64,000 nucleotides of DNA from Pyropia yezoensis (lineage: Eukaryota; Rhodophyta; Bangiophyceae; Bangiales; Bangiaceae): contig CM020618.1 in assembly GCA_009829735.1 (NCBI GenBank), positions 5,144,882 through 5,208,881 on the forward strand, written 5' to 3'. The notes under the pieces are model-generated. The model was not told the DNA's origin. It made no database searches and worked only from the letters and a program-made list of their open reading frames with translations. Made by a program: the position numbers and the translations under genes. Shown here piece after piece: positions 1-10,154 of the stretch (positions are counted from its first letter, which is position 1; each line of letters opens with the position of its first letter).

Positions 1-3000
1 GCGCCTGTGCCCGTTGCCATGGACGTGAAGGGGCCGTACGGGGCGCTCCACATGACCCGCTTCACGCACGTACTGCTCATCGCGGGGGGGGTCGGGGGCA
101 CCCCGTTCTGCGCGCTAGTGAAGGATGTTCACCATCGGATGGCGGGTACCAGTGATGACAGGGAGGCGGCAGGACCGCCACCCGCGGCCGGCAAGCAACA
201 CGCAACCGCCACTGGCAATCCCTCTGGGGGGCGCCCCTTCCCCTTGGCTGGTGCGAGTGGCGGGCTCGCTGACGATGGCGGCGACGACGATGACGACGCA
301 AAGGCGGCCGGGCCAGACATGACGGAGGAAGAGCGCCGGCGTGCTCTCCGTGTGGCCCACATCCGCTCCACCCTCAGCCTGCAGGTGACCGCGGCGCTGT
401 CAGCCCATCCAGAGGATGCGCCACCAGTGTCGCCCCGGACGGCGCGCCAGTCGGCGACCCCCAGTGGCGAGGGACTCGGGGTCGTGGGCGGCACGGCGCT
501 TGGCGGTGCAGGTGGGGAGCCCCCTGCGGGGGAGCCTCGGGAGGAGGACGACCACGTGGGTCGGGAGCACGACGCAGAGGCCCACCTGGGCGGTGCTGCG
601 GCCGACGCGGCCGTTGCGGCGGCGGCTGCCGCCGCGTCGACGGCCACGGCGGACGCCTTGGTGAGCCCGCCGCGGCGACCGCGCGCGGGGGGCTCGTCGT
701 CGCCCGACGCGGACGCCTACGCCTCGCCAGGCGGACGCGCTTTCAGCGCCTGGGGCGGCGGCGGCGGCGGCTCGACCTCCCGCGCCAGCAGCCGCCGCAC
801 CGGTGGGGCCACCACCCCCTGGACCAGCCAGTCCCGGTTCAACAGCGGGGAGGGCACGGTGACTAGCTGGGGGGAGGGCGCGGACGATGCGCTCGAAGCG
901 GAGGATGACGACGGCGATGGCGACGGGGGCGATGTCGCGCGTGAGGAGCGGGTGGCGCAGCTGACGCACGCGCTGTTTAGCCCGCCATGGCGCGGCGGCG
1001 ACGCGTCTTGGTCGGCCTCGGCGGGGCTCGCGCTGGCAGGCTGGCGGGAACCCGAGGTGGTCGTCCACTCCCCGTTGGGCGCCGGTGGGGGGCGGGGGGC
1101 ACCGCCATCCAACGATGGCGCCGACACGGGCGTCGTGGCCGGCGCAGCAGACGCGTCCGCCTTCCCCGACCGGGTCGTGTCTGGTGGTGGGGACGTCGAG
1201 CGGCCACCGGCAGCGGCTGCCGGCGGCGGCACTGCCCCGCCGGCGGGCTCACCCAGCGACCGCCGCCCTGCCCCCGTGACGGGGGCCGAGCCCGGCGCTG
1301 CCAACGGCGGCGGCGACTTGCATCGATCGCCTCTGTCGACGCGCGCGTGGGGGCGAGTGGCAAGCCCGCGGCGGCCGCCGCCCGCCATGGTGCACTCCCC
1401 TCGGCGGACGCTCGAGCGGATTGGGGTGAGCTTTGGGCGCTCTCCGACGGCCGCCGCCACGGCGGCCGACGGCGGCGGCGCGTCTGTTGGCCGGACGGGT
1501 GGCCGCCGGCGACAGCGGCGGCCGCCCGTGACCCGCACGCCCCGCCTGTGTGCGTCGCCCGCCGATGGGGACGGCGGCGTCAGCGGCGGCGGCGGCGGCG
1601 GCGGCGCCACGCCCATGCTGTCGCCGGTGGGGTCCTCGTCGACAACGTCGCCGCTGTCAGCGACCAACGTGCTAGATTCGCCGCTGGGCGGCCGGGCGGA
1701 CGCGCCGCCGCCGCCGTCGGGTGGCAGCGGAAAGGCGGTGCCCGCCGAGGGGATGGCCGACGCGATGGCGGTGCCACCGCTGGTGCGGCGGCCGCCGCCA
1801 AAGTTCCGGGCGATGCTCGCCCTCGACACAGTGACGGTCAACTTTCTGCTGCTGTGGCTGCTCCTCGCCCGCTTTTGCGTCGCCCTCCTCGCGTGCATCT
1901 TTCGGGTCATGGCGCCCATGGACGGGGCGGCCACGCCGTCGGGGATTGTGGCGTCATCGGCTGCGGCGCTCTACGACCACCCCTCGCTGGTGGTGGCGGA
2001 CCTGGTGCTCGCGCTGGCGGTGGCCCTCCCCGTGTCGGCGGCGGTGGCGCTCGAGGCGCACGAGCTGGGCCTCCGCGGCCTCACTTCCTCGGCGGGCGCC
2101 GTCGTTGACGCGGTGCTGCTGCTGCCGCTGGCGTGGCTGGGCGTTGCGATTGATGCGGCCGCCCTGGCGGGCGTCCCGTCGGCTGTATCGACGGCGCCGC
2201 TGAGCGGTGACGGCGGCGGCGGCGTCCTCATTGGCGCCGTCGGCACCGCCCGGCCGTGGCTGTTTGGCCTCACCTTTGGCCTCGCGTGGCCAGCGCTGGC
2301 GGTGCTCCTCGGGGTGCGGCTGTTCCGTGTGCTGGGCGCGCGGGTGCTGCTGGCGCAGAGCTGGCGGCGGGACACCCGCCCGACGCGGGCGCTCGACTTT
2401 GTGTGGACCGCCCCCGCCGCGGCGGGCGACGAGTGGCTGCGGGGGGAGATGGGCGGCCTCCTCGGCTCCCCGCACGTGCGCATGCACCGGTTTGTTACCC
2501 GCTCGGGGCGAGAGGCGGACGTGGCGGCGCTGGCCTCGGAACGGAAACGCGACGGCGCGGCCGCTGGCGGGCCCACTCCCGCGGCGGCCGCGATGGCGGA
2601 CGTGGACGCTGTGGCGGCGGTCGCCCCGACGGGCGCGCCGCCGTCGCCGAGCGATGGGGGCACCCCCGCGGGATCTGCAGACGGGGCGGCGGCGGCGACG
2701 GCGGCGGCGGCGGCAGCGGCAGCGGCAGTCGCGCCCCCCCCCGCCGTGGCGACGCCTCTGCCGCCAGCAGCTGCCGCCGCCCGCCCGCTGGCAGCCGCCG
2801 CAGCCCCCCCCCCCCCCGACTGGACGGCGGCCTCCCACTATGGGCGCCCCGACTGGTCTGCCCTCCTCCGCTCCATTGCCGAGCGCGCCACCTCCCGCAC
2901 CGTCCTGGGCATCTTCTTTTGTGGCCCCGCGCCCATGGCCGAGGCAGTCCGCCGCGCCGCGTCGCGGGCCATGTGTGAGAGCAAGGTGCGGGGCTTGGTG

Positions 3001-3114
3001 CTGGCGGGCCTCCTCCACGACGGCCGCCTGGCGGGGATGGACCGCCAGACGCTGCGGGGGGTGACCGCCACTGGGCTGGACGTGCGGTTTGTCATGCACG
3101 CCGAGAGCTTCTGA
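1..3114 (+). CDS. NADPH oxidase (respiratory burst oxidase homologue), C-terminal part, 5'-truncated by window edge
   Basis: Membrane flavocytochrome that moves electrons from NADPH via FAD and haem to oxygen, making superoxide. The frame is open from base 1, so the gene enters from the left; 1037 residues are present. Seen: a GPYG motif followed by LLIAGGVGGTPF (residues about 11-35), the start of the NADPH-binding half. After a low-complexity insert of nearly 570 residues come four hydrophobic helices (nt about 1828-1915, 1972-2070, 2088-2170, 2250-2355). The rest of the nucleotide-binding fold follows: HYGRPDW, then FFCGP (nt about 2835-2935), and a C terminus ending HAESF, like the terminal ENF of gp91phox. 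The haem and FAD parts lie outside the window. Four added helices between the two NADPH-binding halves fit what I recall of red algal oxidases. Family identity is secure; lineage is inferred. Confidence 0.85.
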   Translation, partial: APVPVAMDVKGPYGALHMTRFTHVLLIAGGVGGTPFCALVKDVHHRMAGTSDDREAAGPPPAAGKQHATATGNPSGGRPFPLAGASGGLADDGGDDDDDAKAAGPDMTEEERRRALRVAHIRSTLSLQVTAALSAHPEDAPPVSPRTARQSATPSGEGLGVVGGTALGGAGGEPPAGEPREEDDHVGREHDAEAHLGGAAADAAVAAAAAAASTATADALVSPPRRPRAGGSSSPDADAYASPGGRAFSAWGGGGGGSTSRASSRRTGGATTPWTSQSRFNSGEGTVTSWGEGADDALEAEDDDGDGDGGDVAREERVAQLTHALFSPPWRGGDASWSASAGLALAGWREPEVVVHSPLGAGGGRGAPPSNDGADTGVVAGAADASAFPDRVVSGGGDVERPPAAAAGGGTAPPAGSPSDRRPAPVTGAEPGAANGGGDLHRSPLSTRAWGRVASPRRPPPAMVHSPRRTLERIGVSFGRSPTAAATAADGGGASVGRTGGRRRQRRPPVTRTPRLCASPADGDGGVSGGGGGGGATPMLSPVGSSSTTSPLSATNVLDSPLGGRADAPPPPSGGSGKAVPAEGMADAMAVPPLVRRPPPKFRAMLALDTVTVNFLLLWLLLARFCVALLACIFRVMAPMDGAATPSGIVASSAAALYDHPSLVVADLVLALAVALPVSAAVALEAHELGLRGLTSSAGAVVDAVLLLPLAWLGVAIDAAALAGVPSAVSTAPLSGDGGGGVLIGAVGTARPWLFGLTFGLAWPALAVLLGVRLFRVLGARVLLAQSWRRDTRPTRALDFVWTAPAAAGDEWLRGEMGGLLGSPHVRMHRFVTRSGREADVAALASERKRDGAAAGGPTPAAAAMADVDAVAAVAPTGAPPSPSDGGTPAGSADGAAAATAAAAAAAAAVAPPPAVATPLPPAAAAARPLAAAAAPPPPDWTAASHYGRPDWSALLRSIAERATSRTVLGIFFCGPAPMAEAVRRAASRAMCESKVRGLVLAGLLHDGRLAGMDRQTLRGVTATGLDVRFVMHAESF

Positions 3115-3557
3115 GGCGGAGGGATTAGGGCGCCGCCCGTGCGGGGGTTTGAGAGAGGGAAGGTTGGGGCTGCGGGGGGGTGGGGGCGATGGGGTGATGG
3201 GGGAGCTCCCCCATCAACCTCACCCCCCCCCCTGAGAGGGGGGGGCGAGAGGGGGAAGCCGGATTGGGCGCGGCATGAAAAATAGATAAGGGCGGGGCGG
3301 GACAGGGCGGGGGCGGGGGGGTGTTCGCAATCGGGTGAGGCACGGCGGTTGCGACCGCATGGATGGGCGCCGCGCCGCTTGCTGTTGTTGCTGTTGTCAG
3401 TAGTCGTCTGGTGTCCGTGGCGTGGTTCAGGCCGGTCGTGCGCCGACCCCCGCGGCCCGCTCCTGTCTCGTTTCCATCATTTTGGGCGTCCCTGCCGCCC
3501 CGCTGCGCGCTGCGCTGGCCGCCTGCCGGGCAGGCGCATTGGGCAGGAAGGGGAGCA

Positions 3558-3580
3558 GGGGGGGGGGGGGGGGGGGGGGG
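3558..3580. repeat. Poly(dG) run
   Basis: Uninterrupted run of 23 G on the plus strand, within the oxidase-protease spacer. Length may be unreliable in an assembly. Confidence 0.9.
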
Positions 3581-3798
3581 CGTAGACGCTGCCCCTGGGC
3601 GGGGCCGGGGGAGGCGCGCCGCCAGCGCTGGGCAGGTGGACTCGCGCGTCGCCCCCCCCCCCTCCCAGTGGCGCACCGCGCCACCCCGTGTACCGGAACG
3701 GGAATGCCTGCCGGGGGGACGCCCTGGTGTGGCCGCCTGCCCGGTTGGTGGACCAACCCCCTGCCTCCCCCCGCGCCGCCGCTGCTGCCACCGCCGCT

Positions 3799-3833
<35 letters not shown>

Positions 3834-4310
3834 TGGGGCCACCAAGAGTGCCAAAGAGGGGGGGCCCCAGACCACCGCACGCGGGTGTGTCGTTCGTGGC
3901 GCCCCCCCCCCCTTCCCCCCCCCCCCCCGCAAGCATTCCTCCTCTTTGTGCCTTTGCTTGGGGTGCTTGCCCGATGGGGACACTCGGTGGGGCGGGGGGC
4001 GTGGGATGCGGGGGGTGGGCGCATCACGCCAAAGCTGCCACCGCCAGGGGGGGGGGGTCCCCCCCTTCCATTCGACACCCCCCTCGGCAGGGCGGGCGCG
4101 GCCGCCCCACTGTGGCCGCTGTCGCCGCCGCCGCTGCCACCGCCCCTGGTGCGGCCGTCTACCGCGGCGCGCGGGAGACGCCTCGGCGCACGGCGCCCGC
4201 GCGGTGGCGCACGGGGAATGGCGACAGCGCGGGCAGAGGTGCCGTCGTTGGTGGCGCTGCGTCCCGGCGGGGGGCGCGCCGCCGACGCTGGCGACGACCG
4301 CCGGTACACG

Positions 4311-4317
4311 TATAAGG
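4311..4317 (+). promoter_or_regulatory. TATA-like box upstream of the protease gene
   Basis: TATAAGG in an otherwise extremely GC-rich region, about 235 bases before the protease ATG. Position and AT contrast fit a core promoter with a long leader. No experimental support is visible. Confidence 0.4.
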
Positions 4318-4549
4318 CCGGTCCTCTGGGCGGAACCCAGCGTCCTTCCCCAACGCCAGACACAGACGCACACACACGCGCCAACACGCACAGCGCCCGA
4401 GCGACACTCCCGTACCCCCTCTTTGCACAGGCCTCCCCCATCCCTTGCCACCTCCAATCCTCCCCCTCCCCCGCCGCCGCCGCCTCGTCTTCCCACTGCC
4501 CACTCAAGCCCAATCCGCCGGGCAGCCCCCCGCCCCCCTCCCCCCGGCA

Positions 4550-5878
4550 ATGGCTCGCGGGCCCGCCTCGCCGCCACGGCGGTCGCGACTGGCGATCGCC
4601 GCCACGCGGCCACGGCGGTCACGGCTGACGCTTGCCGCCGCCCTGGGCGTGGCCACCGCCGCGGCGGTGGCGGCGCCCGCCGACGCGTTCTCAATTGGCA
4701 AGTTCTTTGCCTTCATCTTCTTCCCAGCCGGCGACGGCGGCGGCGGCGGCGGCGGCGGCGGCTCGGCGGCAACGGCGAGCCCCACCCCCAGCCCGAGCGC
4801 GGTGCCCACGGTGGCGGGGAGTAGCCCTACCCCGGCGGCTGTGCCGACGGCGGCGCCAACGGCGGCGCCAACGGCGGCGCCAACTGCTTCGCCAACAGCG
4901 GTCTACCCCCCCCACAACACCGGGCCCACCCCCGCCCCCACCGCGTCGCCGACACCGGCGGGCGGCACGCCGTCGCCAACGCCCTTTGCGGTGCCGGCGG
5001 AGAAGCGCGACTTTAACCGCGCTTCCGCGGTGAGCCTCAAGGCGCTGCTCAAGGGCAAAGTCCCATCCGCGGCGAGCGCCGTCGCCCCCGCCCCCGCGAC
5101 GGGCTACCTGGCCAAGCTCTTCTTTGACGGCGGCGACAAGTTCTTTTGCGTCGGCGCCCTCCTCACCCCACGCCACGTCCTCACCGCCGCCCACTGCGCG
5201 ACGCTGGTGGGCGACACGGTGCGGGTGGGGGGCTCGACGATGGTCGACGGCGTCCAGCGGACGGTTGCGCGCGTCGCCGAGCACCCCCAGTATGCCGAGA
5301 CGCTCCTGACCTTTGAGTATGACGCGGCGGTGCTGGTCCTCGACACCCCCATCAGCGCCGACGAGATGGAGGCCAGCAGCCTTGCGTTTGTCCGCCTGTG
5401 GGCAGGCGCCGACGACAAGCCGCCCGTGGCCAGCACCGCCCTTGTGCGCGGCTTTGGCCTTCTCGGCGACGGCGACGCGGTGCCGGGGGTGGACAATGTG
5501 CTCTCCGAGACGCTGCTCCAGCTCACCCACACCATCCACAGCGACACGGCGTGCGAGGCGCTGTTTGGTGCCCCCGGCGGCGACGCCCTCATTGCCGTGG
5601 ATGACGCCCTCCACGTGTGCGCGTCGGCCTCCCCGCGGGGGACCAGCTGCGGGGGCGACAGCGGCGCGCCGCTGGTCGTGGAGAAGAATACGCTCGGCTT
5701 TTGGGGGCGCCTCTTTAACGCTCCCACTGAGTTCGTGTCTTACGGAGTGCTGTCGTTTGGGCTGAAGGCGGGGGGGGTCAACTGCCCGCTGGACAAACCC
5801 ACCGTGTGGACACGCGCGTCGGTGGTGCGCCCGTTTGTCGCCCGTGTCGTGGCAGACGACGGGCTTCAGTTGCTTTAA
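4550..5878 (+). CDS. Secreted trypsin-like serine protease (S1/chymotrypsin fold)
   Basis: Extracellular or vacuolar endopeptidase of 442 residues. The ATG at 4550 is chosen because it precedes a basic then hydrophobic signal peptide (SRLTLAAALGVATAAAVAA, ending near ADA). A poly-Gly tract and a Pro/Thr/Ala linker with tandem PTAA units follow (residues about 63-150), typical of a flexible spacer. The catalytic domain spans residues about 180-440. The triad is complete: His215 in LTAAHC, Asp258 in YDAAVLVL, and Ser371 in SCGGDSGAPLV. The cysteine before the His box (FFCVGALL) and the one in AHC can form the usual His-loop disulfide. In-frame sequence 5' of the ATG lacks signal-peptide character. 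Substrate is unknown; the residue six before the catalytic Ser is Gly rather than the trypsin Asp, so specificity should not be assumed. Confidence 0.85.
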   Translation: MARGPASPPRRSRLAIAATRPRRSRLTLAAALGVATAAAVAAPADAFSIGKFFAFIFFPAGDGGGGGGGGGSAATASPTPSPSAVPTVAGSSPTPAAVPTAAPTAAPTAAPTASPTAVYPPHNTGPTPAPTASPTPAGGTPSPTPFAVPAEKRDFNRASAVSLKALLKGKVPSAASAVAPAPATGYLAKLFFDGGDKFFCVGALLTPRHVLTAAHCATLVGDTVRVGGSTMVDGVQRTVARVAEHPQYAETLLTFEYDAAVLVLDTPISADEMEASSLAFVRLWAGADDKPPVASTALVRGFGLLGDGDAVPGVDNVLSETLLQLTHTIHSDTACEALFGAPGGDALIAVDDALHVCASASPRGTSCGGDSGAPLVVEKNTLGFWGRLFNAPTEFVSYGVLSFGLKAGGVNCPLDKPTVWTRASVVRPFVARVVADDGLQLL

Positions 5879-6450
5879 GGTGCTGGTGCGAGGGTGTTGT
5901 TCCGTGTTGTGGGTCCCGCTGTGATTAAGTTTTTTCGGTTTTTTTCTTCATTGGTCAGAGGCACCGATGCTCATTCAATGTGGAGTCGTTGGGCGCAGCA
6001 GGTCCTGCATTGTCGGCTATCTTCAAACACTGTATTTACATGTATACAGATGCGTTTACGGATCTGCAGGTCCACCATCCTGACCAGGTGTAGGGGGCTC
6101 GCCTGGTTTTCCCGCGCGTACGGTCGACTAGGCGCGATCATCGTTGCAAGCGACTCGATCTGTTCCCTGGCTCTTCCGGATGATGCGGGCATGTCTGCTT
6201 CGTTTGCGGGGTTGCGTGCCCGGCAGTCAGCCGTTGCTGAACGACACATGACGGCCTGCTGACGGCTCTAAAGGTGGTGTCGTCGCCGACTGTGTGCCTG
6301 ACCACTTCGGTTCTGCTCCTCGCACTCGGCCTGCGGGGGGGCCCCCGCAGTGCCGGTGCCGACTGCGTGTCTGCCTACTCCCCTCTTCCTCTCGCACGTC
6401 TTCTTTGTGGGCTCCGCAAGGTTGTTTCCTGCGCGCTACCGTCCCTCACC
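5879..6450. other. Intergenic, moderately AT-rich
   Basis: Contains the protease 3' flank (T-rich near 5926-5950) and the leader of the next gene. The frame of the downstream gene stays open upstream, but its first ATG is at 6451. No gene or RNA is recognised. Confidence 0.6.
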
Positions 6451-8052
6451 ATGGACGCTGTTGACATCCCTCCGCCCGAGGTCGCCGGAATTTATTGTGG
6501 GTCCATGGTCGTCTTTTTAGCGCTGCTCTCGTCATTTCGACAGCGGGCCCTCTTCTCTTATGTGTACATTCTAGCCCCTAGCATTCGGTTGGTCATCCTG
6601 TGTGGCATCGCCGGCTGGGCGGCCGTCGTGTGGGCAATGGCGTCGGGTCGGGCAAGCACAGCAGCTGAACAAGTGCTCGTGCTTACCGCCTTCACGCTTG
6701 GTGCCGTCACAGACGTGTCCAAGGAGCTTCAGCTGTGCAATCTCGAGTGGAACTACGACCTCTTTGCCGCTGTCGCGTGGGCCAACCTGATTGCCACCCA
6801 CCGGGCGGCGCGGGCGGAGGAGGTGCGCCTCGCGGCCGCGTCGAGTGCCGACCTGAACGCGGAGGTTCGTACTCTGTACGTGCGGCTGGTGGCCTCCCCG
6901 ACCATTGCGCTGCCTCCCTCGTGGTTACGCGTCCTCTACTATTTTTTACAGCTCCAGAAGCGAATTGTGGCAGAAAGGGAATTGGCGGCGGGGACGGCAC
7001 GGAGCGGCTCTGGCAGAGAGCCACGTCGGACAGCCGGCCCTGCAAGAGCGGCTGCTGCCCATGACGCGCACGGGCGTGGCGGTCGGTTCTTCGCTCGTGT
7101 CGCCTCCGCCGTCCGCATCGTCAGAAGCATGCTCGGCTCGTGGAACCCACGGTCAGTGTTTTTCGGTGTCACGCGGGGAAGCCTTCTCGTTCCGGCTCTT
7201 CCCATCTTCCTCGTGTTTGCCATGTGTTTGGCATTGCAATATCTGCGGGCGTATTGCACACTTGCGTACAAGGTCGAGGGACGGCTGGCGCGCTACATGG
7301 CGCGCTCGTGGCTGTGGAACGCCTTCCTGGGGCCACCAACGCTCCTCCCAGTTAGCGGCGCGTGGTCGCTGTGGATGCTCGCCGCTGCGATCAACGAAAA
7401 ACGTGCCAATGACCTCATTTGCGCCATGACCCGCCCACAGGAGACACCCGTGGCGTCGTGGGGCCAGAAGCGTGCGCGGAAGGCACTTGGCAATACGTGT
7501 GGCGCGGCGCGCTATCACTCCAGTCGACCCCCGCGGTCGAGGGCATGGCGGGCAGTGTCATGGGTCCTGTTTCTTCCTGTGAACCGATGGCGGCAGGGCT
7601 TTCCGACCAGTCGGGAGCTCTACTTCAAGTTTGCATTGTCCGCCCTGAACATCCACGCGACCCGGTCCGGCGACGAGGCGGTGCCCAAGGTCCAGTGCAC
7701 GCTTGATGACGTCATCAACGGGAATGTGGTGGCGCTGAAGGAGCTCTACGAGGGCCTCGGGGAGGTCGTCCACCAGCGGTGGGTTGAGGTGGAGGAGCAC
7801 CTAATCACTACGGGTACGATCGACCGGACGGTGGGCAATGGGGCGCCACCATTTTCACCTGACGGGCTGAACCTTGAGGAGGGGGGGCGTGCGTCGACTG
7901 CCGGGTCGAGCCACGCCGAGCACGCCCCTTTGTCTGATCCATCGGCGCTTTTCAACGGGGCCTCCCCGCCTGATGGATGGGCGTCCGTCCCGGCTGTCGC
8001 GTCAAGCGGCGGGGCCCCTACCGACTGGACGCAGCGGCCTCCCGACGGGTGA
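6451..8052 (+). CDS. Multi-pass membrane protein, unidentified
   Basis: I do not recognise this 533-residue protein. The ATG at 6451 is the first ATG in the open frame and sits in a good context (CACCATGG). Hydrophobic segments appear near residues 12-32, 44-68, 74-90, 208-235 and 310-330, suggesting about five to seven membrane passes, with a basic stretch around 255-275. The last 80 residues are polar and rich in Ser, Gly and Pro, probably a soluble tail. Base composition is clearly less GC-biased than neighbouring genes (codons such as TTT, TTA and ATT are common), which may mean different ancestry or weaker expression. The long continuous frame in lower-GC sequence supports real coding better than for ORFs in GC-saturated spacers. 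No motif points to a function. Confidence 0.6.
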   Translation: MDAVDIPPPEVAGIYCGSMVVFLALLSSFRQRALFSYVYILAPSIRLVILCGIAGWAAVVWAMASGRASTAAEQVLVLTAFTLGAVTDVSKELQLCNLEWNYDLFAAVAWANLIATHRAARAEEVRLAAASSADLNAEVRTLYVRLVASPTIALPPSWLRVLYYFLQLQKRIVAERELAAGTARSGSGREPRRTAGPARAAAAHDAHGRGGRFFARVASAVRIVRSMLGSWNPRSVFFGVTRGSLLVPALPIFLVFAMCLALQYLRAYCTLAYKVEGRLARYMARSWLWNAFLGPPTLLPVSGAWSLWMLAAAINEKRANDLICAMTRPQETPVASWGQKRARKALGNTCGAARYHSSRPPRSRAWRAVSWVLFLPVNRWRQGFPTSRELYFKFALSALNIHATRSGDEAVPKVQCTLDDVINGNVVALKELYEGLGEVVHQRWVEVEEHLITTGTIDRTVGNGAPPFSPDGLNLEEGGRASTAGSSHAEHAPLSDPSALFNGASPPDGWASVPAVASSGGAPTDWTQRPPDG

Positions 8053-9140
8053 AGAGCTGCGCACGTTTTTTTCTACCTAATGTTCCATCTCGATGGCCGG
8101 GGCATCGATGGCCGGGGCAATGCCGCATCGCCTGGCCACACGGCTGGAGTTTGCTCTATGCACCATGGGGCCGCCGCCTTTGATCACGCGCATTTGATCA
8201 CGTTGCGGTCTTCCTAGGGGCCGGGGTGGCGACAGGTTGCTGGTGGGGAGGGGAGGTCGCCTACCGCCGTCGTCGGCGCAGCGGGCGCCATGGTCTACTA
8301 ACGCCAAGCCTGGGGAGGACGCCCTGGCTGGCTGAGGCCGCCAGCGTATGCGACCCGGAAAGGGATCCTATCTGGCTGCATCCTCGTCCGCGCAGTGCCG
8401 AGACAGGTCTCTGCGGTGCAGTGGCACCATCATGCCAAGCCACGCCGCCGTGATATATGTGTATATGCCTACGGTGTGCCGGATCCGGTACAGTAAATAC
8501 GGCATCGGGATCTCATGGATCTCAGGTTCAAGTTTCAAAAGCCATGGTCATTGTGTGCTTCCCACACGACACGGCTTTCCTTGTCTCGGGGGTGAGGGAG
8601 CCTTGCATGGGCCGCTTGCATGACACAAGAGACAGCCTCTGCTGCGGCGTCGCAAGCGGCAACGACTGCGTGCATCTCTGCTGCTGTGGTATCACCCTCC
8701 TCCACGACGGAAGGCTGTTTGCCACAGGCGCGTTCCACACCAACCATGGCGTCTGTCGGACGAAACAGACGGGCACTCGAAGGCAGGGAAAAGTCACAAA
8801 GGGTGTTCGCCTCAGTGTGTTTTTCTCGTGCCGCCTGGGCCTCAGTGTCCTTGTGTCCCGCATGCTTTCCCCCAGCACTCCAGCGATCGAGATTGCGACC
8901 TAAACGCAATCTGGCGTGTCGAGCATACACAGGTGCCTGTGCACCAGAAATACCCATGCAGGTTGATGTACGCACACATACGCAGGACCTTCAATCCCCG
9001 AGCGTGGATGTGTGTATCATGTCCATCGACCGCACACCCCGTGGCCCCAAGAGAGCTGCGGTTCCTCCACGTGCCAGGACAAGTATTCCAAAGGTCAACG
9101 ACAATCAAAATGAAAAAGTATTTACACCGGCGCGCTCCGT
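8053..9140. other. Intergenic, no gene recognised
   Basis: Lower-GC spacer. It has a tandem duplication of about 15 bp (ATGGCCGGGGCATCG, near 8095-8124). ORFs on the plus strand (for example 8620-9555) overlap the minus-strand gene below and lack domain-like sequence. Confidence 0.5.
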
Positions 9141-10154
9141 TCACAATGCAAGCATCCACATCAAGGCAAAGGCCACCAGAACCACCGCACGCAACAGCAG
9201 CCACCAAGAAGTCCCATCCTCTGCGTGGACGGCCTTGCCAACGACCCCACCCTCCCACAAACACCTCACTGTAGCCGCCCACGCGGTCGAGGCGGCGGGG
9301 ATAACAAGACCGCGGAAGCAGCTCCCGCTGTCAGCTTCGTCGCCACCCGCTTGCCGCCTCCCCGCCGCCGCCGCGGCCTCCACGGTCAGCCGCACATCGG
9401 CGCGCCACAAAATGCGGGCGGGCAGCACCGCCGCGGGAAGACCGCCGTCCGTCCCCCGCGTCGTCGCGTGTAACAGCGGCGCCAGCGAGCCCGAGTGCAT
9501 GCCGCCACGGTCATGGGCTGGGCGCGCATGGGGCGGCGACGCCGACGGACGGTAAAGCCTCTCGCCATCGTCCCCCCCGTCTTCCTCGTCCGACGCCCAA
9601 CCCGCGAGTGCTGAGGTGTGGCTGGCCGCGTTGGCCGCTGCCAACCGACGCAGGACGGCCTGCAGGCGCGGGGGCTTGTTCAGGTGCTCCGCCACCGCCG
9701 TGGCCACGTCGGGGATGGCCAGGCGGGGAAGGTCAAATGCGTCCGACGAGCCGGTCCGCGACCGCCGCCGCCGCGGCGGGGGGGTGGGCAACCGCGCCGC
9801 CGCGTCGCTTATTTCCGACGGACGAGGCAGCGAAAGCCGCGTCAGCACCCCTGCGGCGGGCGCCCCCGGCCGGGGCGGGCGGCCAGCACCGACAGTGACA
9901 GCGGCATCCACACAAGGAGGGCGGGCGCCGCAGTCGCACCCTCCCCTCCTGCCCCCCATCGCGCACGCCGCGGTGGGGGCGGCAGGGACGAGCTCACCGG
10001 CAACACCGCTGGCACTTGTTGGTGGACCGCCAGCACAGTCCCCACAGGGCTTGGTGGCCATGCCCAGTGACCGAGGCACCGGCAAAAACGGGTGCTGGGG
10101 GGAGGCGCCGACCCATGCGGGCCTCTTCCCCCCCATCGACATGGCGGCGCTCAT
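9141..10154 (-). CDS. Hypothetical tail-anchored protein
   Basis: A 337-residue ORF; the ATG at 10154 is the first true ATG (the frame opens further upstream only through TTG). The N-terminal 230 residues are Ala/Pro/Arg-rich and probably disordered. A short ordered-looking segment near residues 160-190 contains the helix-like AVLRRLAAANAASH, followed by an acidic DEEDGGDDGE. The extreme C terminus is a single hydrophobic helix after a Trp pair (WWLLLRAVVLVAFALMWMLA), typical of a tail anchor inserted into ER or organelle membranes with the bulk in the cytosol. I cannot assign a family. The tail anchor and the AT-richer 3' flank right after the TGA stop support it being real, but GC-driven false ORFs are common here. 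Confidence 0.42.
   Translation of the reverse strand: MSAAMSMGGKRPAWVGASPQHPFLPVPRSLGMATKPCGDCAGGPPTSASGVAGELVPAAPTAACAMGGRRGGCDCGARPPCVDAAVTVGAGRPPRPGAPAAGVLTRLSLPRPSEISDAAARLPTPPPRRRRSRTGSSDAFDLPRLAIPDVATAVAEHLNKPPRLQAVLRRLAAANAASHTSALAGWASDEEDGGDDGERLYRPSASPPHARPAHDRGGMHSGSLAPLLHATTRGTDGGLPAAVLPARILWRADVRLTVEAAAAAGRRQAGGDEADSGSCFRGLVIPAASTAWAATVRCLWEGGVVGKAVHAEDGTSWWLLLRAVVLVAFALMWMLAL

Larger units (their letters stand above)
3115..4549. other. Intergenic, GC-rich low complexity
   Basis: Lies between the oxidase stop and the protease start. It contains a 23-base G run, several C runs and a CCG/GCC trinucleotide tract near 3780-3835. ORFs cross it in several frames on both strands, but none shows domain-like sequence, so I treat them as GC artefacts. 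A TATA-like element lies near its right end. Confidence 0.6.

Noticed and set aside
717-1934. Long minus-strand ORF (405 codons) antisense to the oxidase insert
   Set aside because: Ala/Pro/Arg/Ser-rich mirror of GC-saturated coding sequence, no domain; a composition artefact.
8620-9555. Plus-strand 311-codon ORF
   Set aside because: Overlaps the 3' half of the minus-strand gene, polar and patternless, no hydrophobic or domain structure.
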